A stretch of DNA of 30,625 nt, from NCBI GenBank assembly GCA_945885645.1, contig CAMCYV010000004.1, positions 1 to 30,625 of the forward strand, read 5' to 3'. The DNA is from Bifidobacterium breve. GTDB lineage: Bacteria; Actinomycetota; Actinomycetes; S36-B12. How positions within the stretch are numbered: the stretch's first letter is position 1; every line of letters starts with the position of its first letter. This document shows positions 14,561-23,155 of this stretch, piece by piece. A program made the position numbers and the translations under genes. The notes below the pieces were generated by a model. It worked only from the letters and a program-made list of their open reading frames with translations. It had not been told where the DNA came from and made no database searches.

Positions 14561-17292
14561 GAATCCATCGCCTTGAAATATTTGGAATCGGACCATTCAA
14601 AGACCGGCAAATAATTGACTTTGACGCACTGAGTGCTTCAGGTTTGTTCTTAATTGACGGACCAACTGGATCGGGTAAAACAACAATTATTGACTCCATC
14701 ACTTATGCGCTGTTCAGCTCGCTCAGCGGGGAGGAGTCGGCCAAGGACCGCATGCGCAGCGATTTCAGTGTCGGGTCTGATCGCTCGGAGATCAACTTGG
14801 ACTTTTCGGTCAATGGAATAAAACACACGCTCACTCGCGGTATCCCCTATTCATTTGCGAAAGCCAATGGTGAAGGTGAGACGAAGCGCGCAGCTACACA
14901 GTCTTTGATCAGATTTGGCGACGGTGGCATACAAGACCTAGCCCTAACCCACGCAAATGAAATAGGAAGCTACCTAGTAGACCTGTTACATCTGAATGCT
15001 CAGCAATTTCGACAACTCGTTGTTCTGGCCCAAGGTGAGTTTGCAGCGTTACTGCGCATGAACCCCAGTAAGCGACTCGAGTCACTGCGTGACCTTCTAG
15101 GAGATAGTTACTATCAGAAACTACAAACAGAGCTTGATGAACGCGGCAAAGCGGCTCAAGCCACCGTGAGTATGGCGCGATCGGCGACGCGAGACATTGC
15201 GGTGCAGATTCAAGGGCTACTGACTCCCACCGACCCCCAGGATCTCCATGACCAGGTGAGCGAACTCGTTGATGCAAGTGCGCCCGACCCTGCAGTTGTG
15301 ACCCAGGCGGTCATCGCGCATTGTGAATCTGGCGTTGAGGCTGCACGAGCAGCTCTTCGAAGTGCGCAAGCGATTGCTCAACCACTTGAAATCCGATTCA
15401 GTGAGTTGGCACACACCAAGGCAAGTCTTGACGAATTTGTTCGCGCACGTGAGTTGGTGTTAATCACCAAAGCTGAACTGAGTTCTGGGGAGACCGAACT
15501 CACACTGGAGGAGATCCCAGCAGTCATTGCCCGCACTCGCGAGCGAATCGGACAATTGAAGCCACTGGTTGACTGGCAGTTGGGGCATTCACAAAGAGTT
15601 TTGCAACGTGAAGAATTGCTTGTTGAACAAGAAAAATACACATCCATGCTTGAAAAGTTGCGTCAGGAAATTGATACCTATCCGGCGGCTTCAGCACAGT
15701 TAAAGTTGGCGCTCACCGAGTCTCAACAAGCAACGATTGCCGTCGAACAATTGGAAGCGCGAATTAGTGCACAAGATGAGATACGTGAAAATCTCGAGAA
15801 ACTTGCGTCCGTGCAACAGCTCGGTCATACACAAGAGCAGGCACTGCAAGAAAAAAAAGTACAACTAGATTCCTATGAGCATTCTGTAACAAAAGCAGAG
15901 TTGAGCCTGTCGCAGGCTATCCGTGCTCAACTTACTCAGCAGGTAGTTGTCCTGGCGGGACAATTGCGTGAGGGTGATCCGTGTTTGGTTTGCGGTTCCC
16001 TTAACCACCCACAGCCTGCAACGGTGGAAATTGGTATTGACGTTGTTACTGAGGAACGGATCGAAAAACTAGAACGTGATCTGGAGAGCGCTAAATCCAC
16101 TCGTGACTCGCATGAGCGCGACCTCGCTGAACTAGGTTCAGAACTTGAATCGACCAAACTTTCCATTGCATCACTGAGTGGAATCTGTGGTGATAAATCA
16201 TGGGCGAGTGTCGGTGCTGAAATCAACACCTTATATTCCGAAGTGGTCATCAAACGTGAGTTAGCCGAGCAATTTGAGCGACGTGAGTCAGAGCTGAATG
16301 AGCTGGAATTGTCTTTCGCGGAGAGCAAAGAATCTGTCATTAATGCAGAAAGTGCCAAGGAGATAGCCAGTAAAGCGCTCCTAAAGTTTGACACCGAGGA
16401 AGAACTTAAGGCCGCGCAGTTGGCTCAACTCATTGATTCGGAGATGAACGCGACTCATGAGCTCGACGAACTTGAGTTGTCAACAAATCGCCTCGCCAAG
16501 TGGCTCGAATCCAGTAGACATCTGGAAGAAATTTCAAAGTCTTTGACACTCGAAATGAGAGAACTAGATCCCATAGAATGTGAGAAGACCTTTTATGACC
16601 TGCAAGTTGAGCTGACGCAAGCCCGAGAAACGATTGAGCAGGCTGAGGAGGAGCGAACACTGTCCGAAAATTTGTTAAAGTCTGCGACCGCGCTAGTCGG
16701 CAAATATGTCAAGAATTCACAGGGAGTTGAAAAACTGGCAGCTGAAGTAAAAGATGCTGTGGTTCTTGGAGCACTCGTCACGGCGACATCTTCGATTAAC
16801 ACTAAGAAATTGACATTAGAAAGTTATGCACTCCAACTTCGGTTTGCCCACGTTTTGGAATCTGCATCAATTCATTTACGTAAAATGAGTAGCGGTCGGT
16901 TATCCTTTTTACTCGATGAAAGTTCCCAAGGACGGGGTAACACGGGCCTTGGAATAAACGTCATGGATGAAGCAACAGGGGATGCCCGCCCAACAACGTC
17001 ACTCTCTGGCGGAGAAACTTTTTATGCGTCCCTATCCCTAGCCCTTGGTTTGGCTGATGTTGTGCAGAGTGAAACCGGCGGAGTCTCATTGGAGACCCTT
17101 TTTGTTGATGAAGGATTTGGTTCCCTTGACACCGATACGTTAGAGCGAGTTCTCGACCAACTTGATCAACTGAAATCAGGTGGCCGGACCATCGGGGTCA
17201 TTAGCCACGTGAGTGAAATGAAGGATAGATTCCCGGACCGTATCGTTGTATCACGCGATCCCGAGGGACCAAGTCGAATACTTCAGGGGTGA
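14557..17292 (+). CDS. sbcC: SbcC ATPase subunit (Rad50-like)
   Basis: The 911-residue SMC-like protein has Walker A GPTGSGKTT (residues 35-43), the QLVVLAQGEFAALL Q-loop region, long coiled coils either side of a zinc hook CLVCG (C476, C479), the ABC signature SLSGGE near 817 and Walker B LFVDEGFGSLD. It is somewhat short for SbcC but complete. The last four residues and stop lie inside the first of three tandem 21-bp repeats that run past the gene end. Start is fixed by the ATGA overlap with sbcD. Confidence 0.95.
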   Translation: MRIHRLEIFGIGPFKDRQIIDFDALSASGLFLIDGPTGSGKTTIIDSITYALFSSLSGEESAKDRMRSDFSVGSDRSEINLDFSVNGIKHTLTRGIPYSFAKANGEGETKRAATQSLIRFGDGGIQDLALTHANEIGSYLVDLLHLNAQQFRQLVVLAQGEFAALLRMNPSKRLESLRDLLGDSYYQKLQTELDERGKAAQATVSMARSATRDIAVQIQGLLTPTDPQDLHDQVSELVDASAPDPAVVTQAVIAHCESGVEAARAALRSAQAIAQPLEIRFSELAHTKASLDEFVRARELVLITKAELSSGETELTLEEIPAVIARTRERIGQLKPLVDWQLGHSQRVLQREELLVEQEKYTSMLEKLRQEIDTYPAASAQLKLALTESQQATIAVEQLEARISAQDEIRENLEKLASVQQLGHTQEQALQEKKVQLDSYEHSVTKAELSLSQAIRAQLTQQVVVLAGQLREGDPCLVCGSLNHPQPATVEIGIDVVTEERIEKLERDLESAKSTRDSHERDLAELGSELESTKLSIASLSGICGDKSWASVGAEINTLYSEVVIKRELAEQFERRESELNELELSFAESKESVINAESAKEIASKALLKFDTEEELKAAQLAQLIDSEMNATHELDELELSTNRLAKWLESSRHLEEISKSLTLEMRELDPIECEKTFYDLQVELTQARETIEQAEEERTLSENLLKSATALVGKYVKNSQGVEKLAAEVKDAVVLGALVTATSSINTKKLTLESYALQLRFAHVLESASIHLRKMSSGRLSFLLDESSQGRGNTGLGINVMDEATGDARPTTSLSGGETFYASLSLALGLADVVQSETGGVSLETLFVDEGFGSLDTDTLERVLDQLDQLKSGGRTIGVISHVSEMKDRFPDRIVVSRDPEGPSRILQG

Positions 17293-17341
17293 GTCTGGGT
17301 ACTTCAGGGGTGAGTCTGGGTACTTAAGGGGTGAACATAGG
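17279..17341 (+). repeat. Three tandem 21-bp repeats over the sbcC stop
   Basis: Units start at 17279, 17300 and 17321. The first two are identical (begin TACTTCAGGGGTGAGT); the third differs at several bases after TACTT. The sbcC stop TGA is inside unit 1, so the gene end has been copied downstream. Confidence 0.85.
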
Positions 17342-17353
17342 GGATTTCACCCC
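17328..17353 (+). terminator. Possible sbcC terminator hairpin
   Basis: GGGGTGAA (17328-17335) pairs with TTCACCCC (17346-17353) around a 10-nt loop. It uses the third tandem repeat as its left arm. There is no T run, so it may be a factor-aided or weak terminator. Confidence 0.45.
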
Positions 17354-17365
17354 CGAGCGGCACGC

Positions 17366-17393
17366 TTGACAGTTCAATGTATATGTATATACT
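17366..17393 (+). promoter_or_regulatory. Strong sigma-A-like promoter of the two-gene unknown operon
   Basis: TTGACA (17366-17371), 16-bp spacer, TATACT (17388-17393). It is the only promoter in the window with a near-perfect -35 and -10, and it lies within a long inverted repeat. Confidence 0.65.
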
Positions 17394-17425
17394 AATACAT
17401 ACAGGTATAGACATATACAATTGAA
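17373..17425. promoter_or_regulatory. Large AT-rich inverted repeat (operator-like) over the promoter
   Basis: The left arm TTCAAT + GTATATGTATATAC (17373-17392) and the right arm GTATAGACATATAC + AATTGAA (17405-17425) are reverse complements except for one mismatch and one extra base. A 12-bp centre separates them. Each 14-bp core is itself nearly palindromic, GTATATGtNTATAC, so two dimer sites are possible. The left arm covers the spacer and -10; the right arm lies just after the expected +1. Confidence 0.6.
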
Positions 17426-17465
17426 TCAGCAATAAAAGGTGACACTGAACCGAGGAGGGATTCAC

Positions 17466-17693
17466 ATGACGAATCCATTTGTACGCAAAGGGGCCAGGGG
17501 AAGCGCTTCATTACTGGAGTGCCCCGCTACCAAGGCCCATGTAATCGACACTGATTTTTGTACCGGGAAATGCCGGTTCGTACTGCAATGCACCTGTGGC
17601 TCAAGCCACGAAACCAGGTATATCGACGAGGCCCTTGAATGGGTTGAAATGCACAAGGAACTCGCCGAACTAGCGGATCAACTACCTGAGTAA
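17466..17693 (+). CDS. Small cysteine-rich protein of unknown function
   Basis: The 75-residue protein has cysteines at 19, 32, 36, 42 and 44, with C32-x3-C36 and C42-x-C44 close to H25 and H48, suggesting a small metal-binding fold; the C-terminal third is an acidic amphipathic helix. I recognise no family. GAGGAGGG lies about 7 nt before the ATG at 17466; a GTG in frame at 17439 would include that site in the coding region and is unlikely. It is the first gene behind the operator-like inverted repeat and is followed after 3 nt by the HTH gene. Possibly a phage- or plasmid-derived module. Confidence 0.6.
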   Translation: MTNPFVRKGARGSASLLECPATKAHVIDTDFCTGKCRFVLQCTCGSSHETRYIDEALEWVEMHKELAELADQLPE

Positions 17694-17696
17694 TTA

Positions 17697-17918
17697 ATGA
17701 CAAAGAAGATCAGCCCAGAGAAAGCTGCCGCCATCATTGAAGTCGAAGAGGCGGCAGCCGAGTGGCGTGCAACCAAAAAGCGTGAACGGGAGGCACGTGA
17801 AATCTTGGCAACAGCGGTGCGCAATCACGTGGATTCAGAGACACTTTCAGAAAACAAAATCTCCACAATCACGGGTATTCCACGTATGACAATTCGAAAA
17901 ATGATGGGGAAGTTGTAG
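17697..17918 (+). CDS. Small protein with C-terminal helix-turn-helix
   Basis: The 73-residue protein has a charged helical N-terminal half (EEAAAEWRATKKREREAREI) and a C-terminal SENKISTITGIPRMTIRKMMGKL that reads as a helix-turn-helix, like the DNA-binding end of Hin-type recombinases or phage-borne regulators. It lacks any catalytic domain. It begins 3 nt after the cysteine-rich gene, so both are translated from one mRNA. The natural hypothesis is that it binds the inverted repeat upstream as an autoregulator. No homologue with known function is recognised. Confidence 0.6.
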   Translation: MTKKISPEKAAAIIEVEEAAAEWRATKKREREAREILATAVRNHVDSETLSENKISTITGIPRMTIRKMMGKL

Positions 17919-17969
17919 CACTAATTGATCCTGAAGGATCGGTTGGAAATCACGCATTACCCATGCCTC

Positions 17970-17975
17970 TAATAT
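17970..17975 (+). promoter_or_regulatory. Possible -10 box TAATAT for the aminotransferase gene
   Basis: TAATAT would start the transcript near 17982, leaving GGAGGA (17991-17996) in the leader before the ATG at 18004. This argues against the longer start at 17989, whose ATGGAGG overlaps the ribosome-binding site. Confidence 0.4.
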
Positions 17976-18003
17976 TGGTGGATAGCCAATGGAGGAATCA
18001 CAG

Positions 18004-19356
18004 ATGTCGATTAATCGCGAAAAACTCACTGACCTGCTAGAACGCGAACGTGCACTGCATCTATCTCGCACCACCACCTCCCAAGATTTGTATTCCCAGG
18101 CTGACAACCTTTTTGGCCGAGTGCCGATGACCTGGATGAACAAATGGGCCGGTGGATATCCACTTTATCTAAAGTCTGCTCGCGGGAATCGAATAATTGA
18201 TGCCGATGACAACGAATACGTTGACTTCTCCCTAGGTGACACCGGGGCCATGGCTGGACACTCACCGGAGGCAACTGTCACGGCGGTAAACAACCGAATC
18301 GGTGTTGAAGGTGGAATCACAACCATGATGCCGAATGCTGATGCCCAATGGGTGGCCGCTGCACTCACGCACCGATTTGGTTTACCTCTCTGGTCATTTA
18401 GTTTGACGGCAACCGATGCAAATCGTTGGGCATTACGCATCGCCCGCCAAGTCACGGGTAAGGACAAAGTCTTAGCGTTCTCATACTGCTATCACGGCGC
18501 CGTTGACGAAACGTTAGTGCGAAGCGGACCCAACGGTGAAGCAATCCTGCGAGAGGGAAATGTTGGTCCAGCTGTTCCCATCTCGGAGACAACTCGCGTT
18601 GCAGAATTCAATGACTTGGAATCTGTTGAGCGCGCACTCGCCCACGGGGACGTGGCAATTCTTATCACTGAACCAGCTCTGACCAATATTGGAATCGTAT
18701 TGCCCGAGCCTGGATTTATGGATGGCTTGCGTAAATTGTGCACCCAATATGGCGCATTACTTTTAATTGATGAAACCCACACGATCTCAGCTGGGTGGGG
18801 TGGTTGTACTAAAGCATGGGATTTGCAGCCTGACATTCTTGTTATTGGGAAAAGCATTGGTGGAGGAATTCCCAGTGGTGCTTATGGGTTAAGCCAAGAA
18901 GTTGCTGATGCAATCAATGCAGCGGAGGACTCGGACCTCGTTGACGTGGGCGGTGTTGGTGGAACACTTGCAGGAAATGTTTTGAGCACGGCAGCCATGC
19001 GTGCCACTTTGGATCAGGTATTAACCCCCGCCGCATTCGAACACATGATTGCGCTGGCAACCACTTTTCGCGAGGGCGTTGAAGGGGTCCTGAAACGATA
19101 CAAAGTTCCTTGGTCCATTGCTCAACTCGGTGCGCGAGCTGAATACCGATTTGTTTCACCCGGACCTCGAACGGGAACTGAATCTGCTGCAGCCTATGAC
19201 GCGGACATTGAAGAGTACTTACATCTATACATGAGCAACCGAGGATTGTTGCTTACCCCTTTTCACAACATGGCGCTGATGTGTCCAACCACTAGTCACG
19301 CAGATGTGGAAATGCACACAAGGTTATTTGATTCAGCAGTTAGCGAATTGGTCTAG
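18004..19356 (+). CDS. Class III PLP aminotransferase, glutamate-1-semialdehyde-mutase-like
   Basis: The 450-residue protein has the class III fold: YVDFSLGDTGAMAGHSPEAT, FSYCYHGAVDETL, LLIDETHTISAGWGG (Asp binding the PLP ring nitrogen) and IGKSIGGGIPSGAYG with the PLP lysine. It resembles the glutamate-1-semialdehyde aminomutase branch, annotated broadly as aspartate aminotransferase family. No haem-biosynthesis gene is adjacent, so a role as true HemL is not supported; a transaminase for an omega- or beta-amino acid is more likely. The ATG at 18004 is preceded by GGAGGA. It ends before a strong bidirectional hairpin. Confidence 0.8.
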   Translation: MSINREKLTDLLERERALHLSRTTTSQDLYSQADNLFGRVPMTWMNKWAGGYPLYLKSARGNRIIDADDNEYVDFSLGDTGAMAGHSPEATVTAVNNRIGVEGGITTMMPNADAQWVAAALTHRFGLPLWSFSLTATDANRWALRIARQVTGKDKVLAFSYCYHGAVDETLVRSGPNGEAILREGNVGPAVPISETTRVAEFNDLESVERALAHGDVAILITEPALTNIGIVLPEPGFMDGLRKLCTQYGALLLIDETHTISAGWGGCTKAWDLQPDILVIGKSIGGGIPSGAYGLSQEVADAINAAEDSDLVDVGGVGGTLAGNVLSTAAMRATLDQVLTPAAFEHMIALATTFREGVEGVLKRYKVPWSIAQLGARAEYRFVSPGPRTGTESAAAYDADIEEYLHLYMSNRGLLLTPFHNMALMCPTTSHADVEMHTRLFDSAVSELV

Positions 19357-19373
19357 ATTCTGGCCTAGTAAAA

Positions 19374-19410
19374 GCTGAAGGGCGGTGTGATGATCACACC
19401 GCCCTTCAGC
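19374..19410. terminator. Bidirectional terminator between convergent genes
   Basis: A perfect 18-bp inverted repeat, GCTGAAGGGCGGTGTGAT (19374-19391) with its complement at 19393-19410. Towards the minus strand it is followed by TTTTAC, so it terminates the glycosidase gene well; it also caps the aminotransferase. Confidence 0.85.
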
Positions 19411-19423
19411 ATAAATGAACCCG

Positions 19424-20683
19424 TTATGGCTTGAGAAGTACTGGCCCCTCAGTGCGTACCTGACCGTTTGCAGGTATCGCTGAGCAACTTCCATCGAGTT
19501 GGCACATTTGCTTGTACCGCTTCTTTGCCTTGAACATCTTTGTGCCAGCCTCGGAATAGACGATCTGATTGACCCCGTCTTGTGCACCGAATGTGCAGGT
19601 GACTTTCCGGTTCACTTCCTTGCAACCCCGGTAGGTGGTGCCAACAATCCATTCCTGCAAAGTGTCCATGGCAACGGCACCTGCAGCACCCTGGTTGTAT
19701 TGGATTCCCCATAGGTCGTTGTAGGGCCCCCACTGGTACATGTAGACGCGGGAGATACCCAGACGAAGTGCATCCAGATAGGTGATCGCGGTCCAGTTTG
19801 CAGCTTTTGCGCCCTCAATGTCTTGCTCCGGATTTTGTGGACCCGGACCACCGAGACCGTAATTGTTTTCGGTATCCCATAGCGGCAAGTTGGGTGCACC
19901 CGCTGCTTTGAGGAAATCAATCCAAGCATTCGCGAGTACCTGGCGGTCATTGGTATCACCCAAAGAAGCCGGGTAGGTGTGCGCTGACCAAACATCTACC
20001 GGCCATCCGAGGGACTTAAGTTCCCGAAGGTATGCGGGGTAGAACTTCTTGAATGGTCCACCAAGGCGGGTGCCGGTGCTGGGCGCCACAATCGTTGCAC
20101 TTGGATCGATACCTTTAATGATGTCGTAGGCGCGCTTGGTTAAATCGGCCAATTGCGCTGGGGTTCCCGTGAAAAAGGTGGACAAGTTTGCTTCATTCCA
20201 CGGCTGGTAAATCTTGATCTTTCCTTTGTAGCGAGTGGCTACGGCGCGAACCCAATTATCCCAATCAGCCATATTTGACGGGACGCCAGAAGCATCGGGT
20301 GCGGGAAGGGCTGTGGGGTTGCGCTGACTAGTGGCCCAAGCAGGGGTACCGGACAGAACCATGAGGATGTCAGTCATGCCGTTTTTATTGGCATTTGCCA
20401 CCGAGTTATCAAGTGCGGTCCAGTTAAAAACACCTTTGGAAGTCTCAATATTGGCCCAAGCAGTTGCGTTGTCCCAGAGCCTGATGGACCCAAACTCAAT
20501 GTTAGGCCAGACACCATTCTGGGCATCTTTGACGTGTAACCCGAATAGGGAGTCTTTGATCACCGTGCCTTTGAGATTGTTGGCAGGGTTGCCAATCGGT
20601 GCCGCCTGAGCTGTGGTAGCCAGCGGGATAACAAGGGCTCCAGCAATGAGGCAAGCGAGTAGATTTCGATTTCGTGTGCGCAT
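19424..20683 (-). CDS. Secreted clan GH-A glycosidase, GH39/GH5-like
   Basis: The start ATG at 20683 gives a clear signal peptide, MRTRNRNLLACLIAGALVIP ... ATTAQA, then a TIM-barrel protein. The acid/base glutamate is in YQPWNEAN (strand 4) and the nucleophile candidate in LWDTENNYG (strand 7); GTPAWA and AHTYP are usual GH39-like landmarks. Two short cysteine-spaced segments near the C-terminus (CKEVNRKVTC and CQLDGSC) may form disulfides. It probably hydrolyses an extracellular or envelope polysaccharide. A GTG start at 20707 is possible, but the ATG lies 6 nt after a CAGACT -10-like box. Family subdivision is uncertain. Confidence 0.75.
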   Translation of the reverse strand: MRTRNRNLLACLIAGALVIPLATTAQAAPIGNPANNLKGTVIKDSLFGLHVKDAQNGVWPNIEFGSIRLWDNATAWANIETSKGVFNWTALDNSVANANKNGMTDILMVLSGTPAWATSQRNPTALPAPDASGVPSNMADWDNWVRAVATRYKGKIKIYQPWNEANLSTFFTGTPAQLADLTKRAYDIIKGIDPSATIVAPSTGTRLGGPFKKFYPAYLRELKSLGWPVDVWSAHTYPASLGDTNDRQVLANAWIDFLKAAGAPNLPLWDTENNYGLGGPGPQNPEQDIEGAKAANWTAITYLDALRLGISRVYMYQWGPYNDLWGIQYNQGAAGAVAMDTLQEWIVGTTYRGCKEVNRKVTCTFGAQDGVNQIVYSEAGTKMFKAKKRYKQMCQLDGSCSAIPANGQVRTEGPVLLKP

Positions 20684-20689
20684 GCCTCC

Positions 20690-20695
20690 AGTCTG
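20690..20695 (-). promoter_or_regulatory. Possible -10 box CAGACT of the glycosidase gene
   Basis: CAGACT is followed by GGAGGC and the ATG at 20683, the same 6-nt geometry as other leaderless starts here. GGAGG is too close to act as a Shine-Dalgarno. Confidence 0.35.
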
Positions 20696-20732
20696 CCATG
20701 GAGTCACAAAAAATGGTTGGCAGGGGTGTTCG

Positions 20733-22259
20733 TTAACCCAGCCGACTAAGGGCTACAACGGTGACGTCATCAGTGTGCCAACGTGGGGAAATCTCACGAA
20801 TATGGGCTACAAGCCGTTCCACAATTTCAGCCGGGTTCTGTCTCACGGGTGCATCAAGGCCCCGCAGAAGCCGAATGACCGCTTGGGTTTCCACAGTAGC
20901 GCTGTGCGCACCTTGTCCCTCAAGGAAACCATCGGTAACCCCAAGAACAAGATCCCCCGGTGTGAACGGATGAGTTCGGACTTCCCATTCACCACCAAGG
21001 GATGAGATAAGAGGACCCGTTGTCTCCAGATTGAATAGTTCTTTATCGTGAGTGATTCCGATACCAGGTGGGTGACCGGCGTTAAGCCAATGCAATTCAT
21101 TTGCTTCAACATCGACCAAGATCAACAACGCGGTTACGAATGTGTCATCGTTCTTTGTTGATTCTGCTGCCAGCTCGACGGCATCGATAAGGGTGAGTCC
21201 TTTCGATAGTGCCGTGCGAATGATTGCCCGGATACGCAGTGCCACCACGCTGGCGGCAGGTCCGTGTCCCGAAACGTCGGCAATCATTAGGGCAACTTGA
21301 GTGTCACTCAAAGGGATGTAGTCCCAGTAATCGCCGGCGAGTACGCCTTCAGCGGTTGCTGCCAGTCCTGCTATAGCGATACCCGGGCAATGCAGCGAAC
21401 TATTCACCTGCATTTCATTCCTGATCGCAGCAACAAGAGGGGCGTCCTGGGTTAATCCTTTCCGAGCAGCCGATGCCTCATCAATTTCGCTGACAAGTTG
21501 ACGTCGCAGTAACTCTGCATCCTTGGCCAGTGATGCCAACTCGGGTGGACCCACTGGCTCGATTGGATGAGTGTGCATTGGGTCGCGCGTTGAAAGTTGC
21601 AGATCCTTGCGAATATCCATGAGTGGGAAAATTACCCAACGTTGGAAGTAGATGAAGTAGGAAACAAACCCGGCAACGAGTAACAGCCCGCCGAAAATCA
21701 GGAGAAATCCAAGTGTCCGGGCACTTCCAGCAAGTTCGTTACTAGCCTGTGTTCGCTGAACGTCAATTTCATTTTGTAACGCTGTTGTTGCGGCAATCAT
21801 CGAATCAAATGTTTCCCATGCTCGAGCTTTATTCGTGCTGCGGGCAGCTTTCGGTTGTCTCCCGTCTGCCATAGCTTCTAGGGTGGGTTCAGCATCAGCA
21901 CTCACCCAGGCACGCTGTGCCGCCGCAGATGACTCCACGAGGGCTGTGAGCTCGGGATAATCAGTTCCTAGGAGCTCATAGAGATTGTCGGTCATGACAT
22001 TTGTTGTCGAAATCGAACTTTGGTACCCGGCTAATGGAGTCTCGTTACCCGTCAACACGTAGTCGGATAGATCACCAGAGGCAGCAGTTTGACCAAGAAG
22101 GAGTGAGTCTGCCATCTGCGATGCGGGAGATAGCAGGTCATTGATTTTTGACTGTGAATGTGAAACAGACAGGAACGTGGTGATCACCAAAATGAGTCCA
22201 AGAATGATCACTCCGAGACCGGTGCCCGAAGCAATGAGAGCTCGCCTGCGTAGGGTCAT
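20733..22259 (-). CDS. Membrane-anchored SpoIIE/RsbU-type PP2C phosphatase with CHASE3-like sensor
   Basis: The 508-residue protein has an N-terminal transmembrane helix (about 10-32), a helical extracytoplasmic sensor to about residue 180 (CHASE3-like), a second helix (182-204), a linker, and a C-terminal PP2C domain: GDYWDYIPLSD, IADVSGHGPAASVVA, LLILVDVEANELHWLNAGHPP, GVTDGFLEG and WHTDDVTVVAL, with the metal-binding aspartates in place. Such phosphatases dephosphorylate an anti-anti-sigma factor to start partner switching. No RsbV or RsbW gene is adjacent. The ATG follows a TAAACT box by 6 nt, so the gene is leaderless and divergent from ppk2. Confidence 0.85.
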   Translation of the reverse strand: MTLRRRALIASGTGLGVIILGLILVITTFLSVSHSQSKINDLLSPASQMADSLLLGQTAASGDLSDYVLTGNETPLAGYQSSISTTNVMTDNLYELLGTDYPELTALVESSAAAQRAWVSADAEPTLEAMADGRQPKAARSTNKARAWETFDSMIAATTALQNEIDVQRTQASNELAGSARTLGFLLIFGGLLLVAGFVSYFIYFQRWVIFPLMDIRKDLQLSTRDPMHTHPIEPVGPPELASLAKDAELLRRQLVSEIDEASAARKGLTQDAPLVAAIRNEMQVNSSLHCPGIAIAGLAATAEGVLAGDYWDYIPLSDTQVALMIADVSGHGPAASVVALRIRAIIRTALSKGLTLIDAVELAAESTKNDDTFVTALLILVDVEANELHWLNAGHPPGIGITHDKELFNLETTGPLISSLGGEWEVRTHPFTPGDLVLGVTDGFLEGQGAHSATVETQAVIRLLRGLDAPVRQNPAEIVERLVAHIREISPRWHTDDVTVVALSRLG

Positions 22260-22265
22260 GTGACA

Positions 22266-22271
22266 AGTTTA
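22266..22271 (-). promoter_or_regulatory. -10 box TAAACT, leaderless start of the PP2C gene
   Basis: TAAACT, then TGTCAC, then ATG. The +1 falls on the start codon. Only 68 bp separate it from the divergent ppk2 start. Confidence 0.5.
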
Positions 22272-22315
22272 CTCAACACAGTATTTAGTGACACGGATTT
22301 TGCCGTTATGGGTCA

Positions 22316-22321
22316 TAGGCT
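22316..22321 (+). promoter_or_regulatory. -10 box TAGGCT, leaderless start of ppk2
   Basis: TAGGCT, then TTATGT, then GTG at 22328. The +1 equals the first base of the start codon. Confidence 0.55.
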
Positions 22322-22327
22322 TTATGT

Positions 22328-23155
22328 GTGAGTAACAGAATCCCAAAAGCAACCTATGAAAAGGCACTTCTCAAACTCCAAGCGGAATTGGTGACACTAC
22401 AAGAGTGGACCAAGGTCGAAGGAAAGCGAATTGTGGTGATTTTTGAGGGGCGTGATGCTGCGGGTAAAGGTTCCACAATTAAAAGGTTTACTCAATATCT
22501 CAACCCCCGGCTAGCCCAAATCGTGGCCCTTCCGACTCCATCGGAGCGCGAGAAGGGTCAGTGGTACTTCCAAAAGTATGTGAATCATCTTCCAACGCGA
22601 GGCGAAATTCGATTTTTTGATCGATCCTGGTACAACCGCGCCGGTGTTGAAAAAGTCATGGGCTACTGCACAACAGACGAGTACCGAAGATTCCTCCATC
22701 AAACTCCAGTATTTGAGCGAATGTTAATCGAAGATGGAATCATCCTGCGGAAATACTGGTTCAGCATCAGCGATGCGGAACAAACTCGCCGGTTTGAATC
22801 GCGGATAAAAGATCCCATGCGACGATGGAAGTTTTCACCATCGGATTTAGAATCCGTCAAGAAGTGGGAGGAGTACTCAAAAGCTAAAGATGAAATGTTT
22901 GTTTACACCGATCTACCAGAGTCGCCGTGGTTCGTTGTTGAAGCTGATGACAAGCGTGCAGCCAGACTTAACTCAATTCACCACTTCTTAAGCACCATCG
23001 ACTACTCAACCCCCGAGCTGAAAAAGATGGCCCTTCCTAAACGCCCAGCCGAGTCTGACTACGTTCGCCCACCGAGGGACTCCAACCGCTATGTCCCTGA
23101 CTTTGCAAGCACGCTGTTGAAGAAAAAAGAAACATCCCCTAAATTGGGTTTGTGA
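22328..23155 (+). CDS. ppk2: Polyphosphate kinase 2 family protein
   Basis: The 275-residue single-domain PPK2 has Walker A FEGRDAAGKGS (residues 39-49), the lid sequence PSEREKGQWYFQKY, Walker B FFDRSWYNRAGVEKVMGYC and the conserved RIKDPMRRWKFSPSDLES. It transfers phosphate between polyphosphate and nucleotides, usually making NTP from NDP. Length and motifs fit the class I single-domain form, but substrate class is inferred. Start is GTG, leaderless. It overlaps the downstream HisC-like gene by GTGA. Confidence 0.92.
   Translation: MSNRIPKATYEKALLKLQAELVTLQEWTKVEGKRIVVIFEGRDAAGKGSTIKRFTQYLNPRLAQIVALPTPSEREKGQWYFQKYVNHLPTRGEIRFFDRSWYNRAGVEKVMGYCTTDEYRRFLHQTPVFERMLIEDGIILRKYWFSISDAEQTRRFESRIKDPMRRWKFSPSDLESVKKWEEYSKAKDEMFVYTDLPESPWFVVEADDKRAARLNSIHHFLSTIDYSTPELKKMALPKRPAESDYVRPPRDSNRYVPDFASTLLKKKETSPKLGL

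Noticed and set aside
17919..17988. Short hairpin GATCC-TGAA-GGATC as terminator of the small operon
   Set aside because: A 5-bp stem without a T run is too weak to claim as a terminator.
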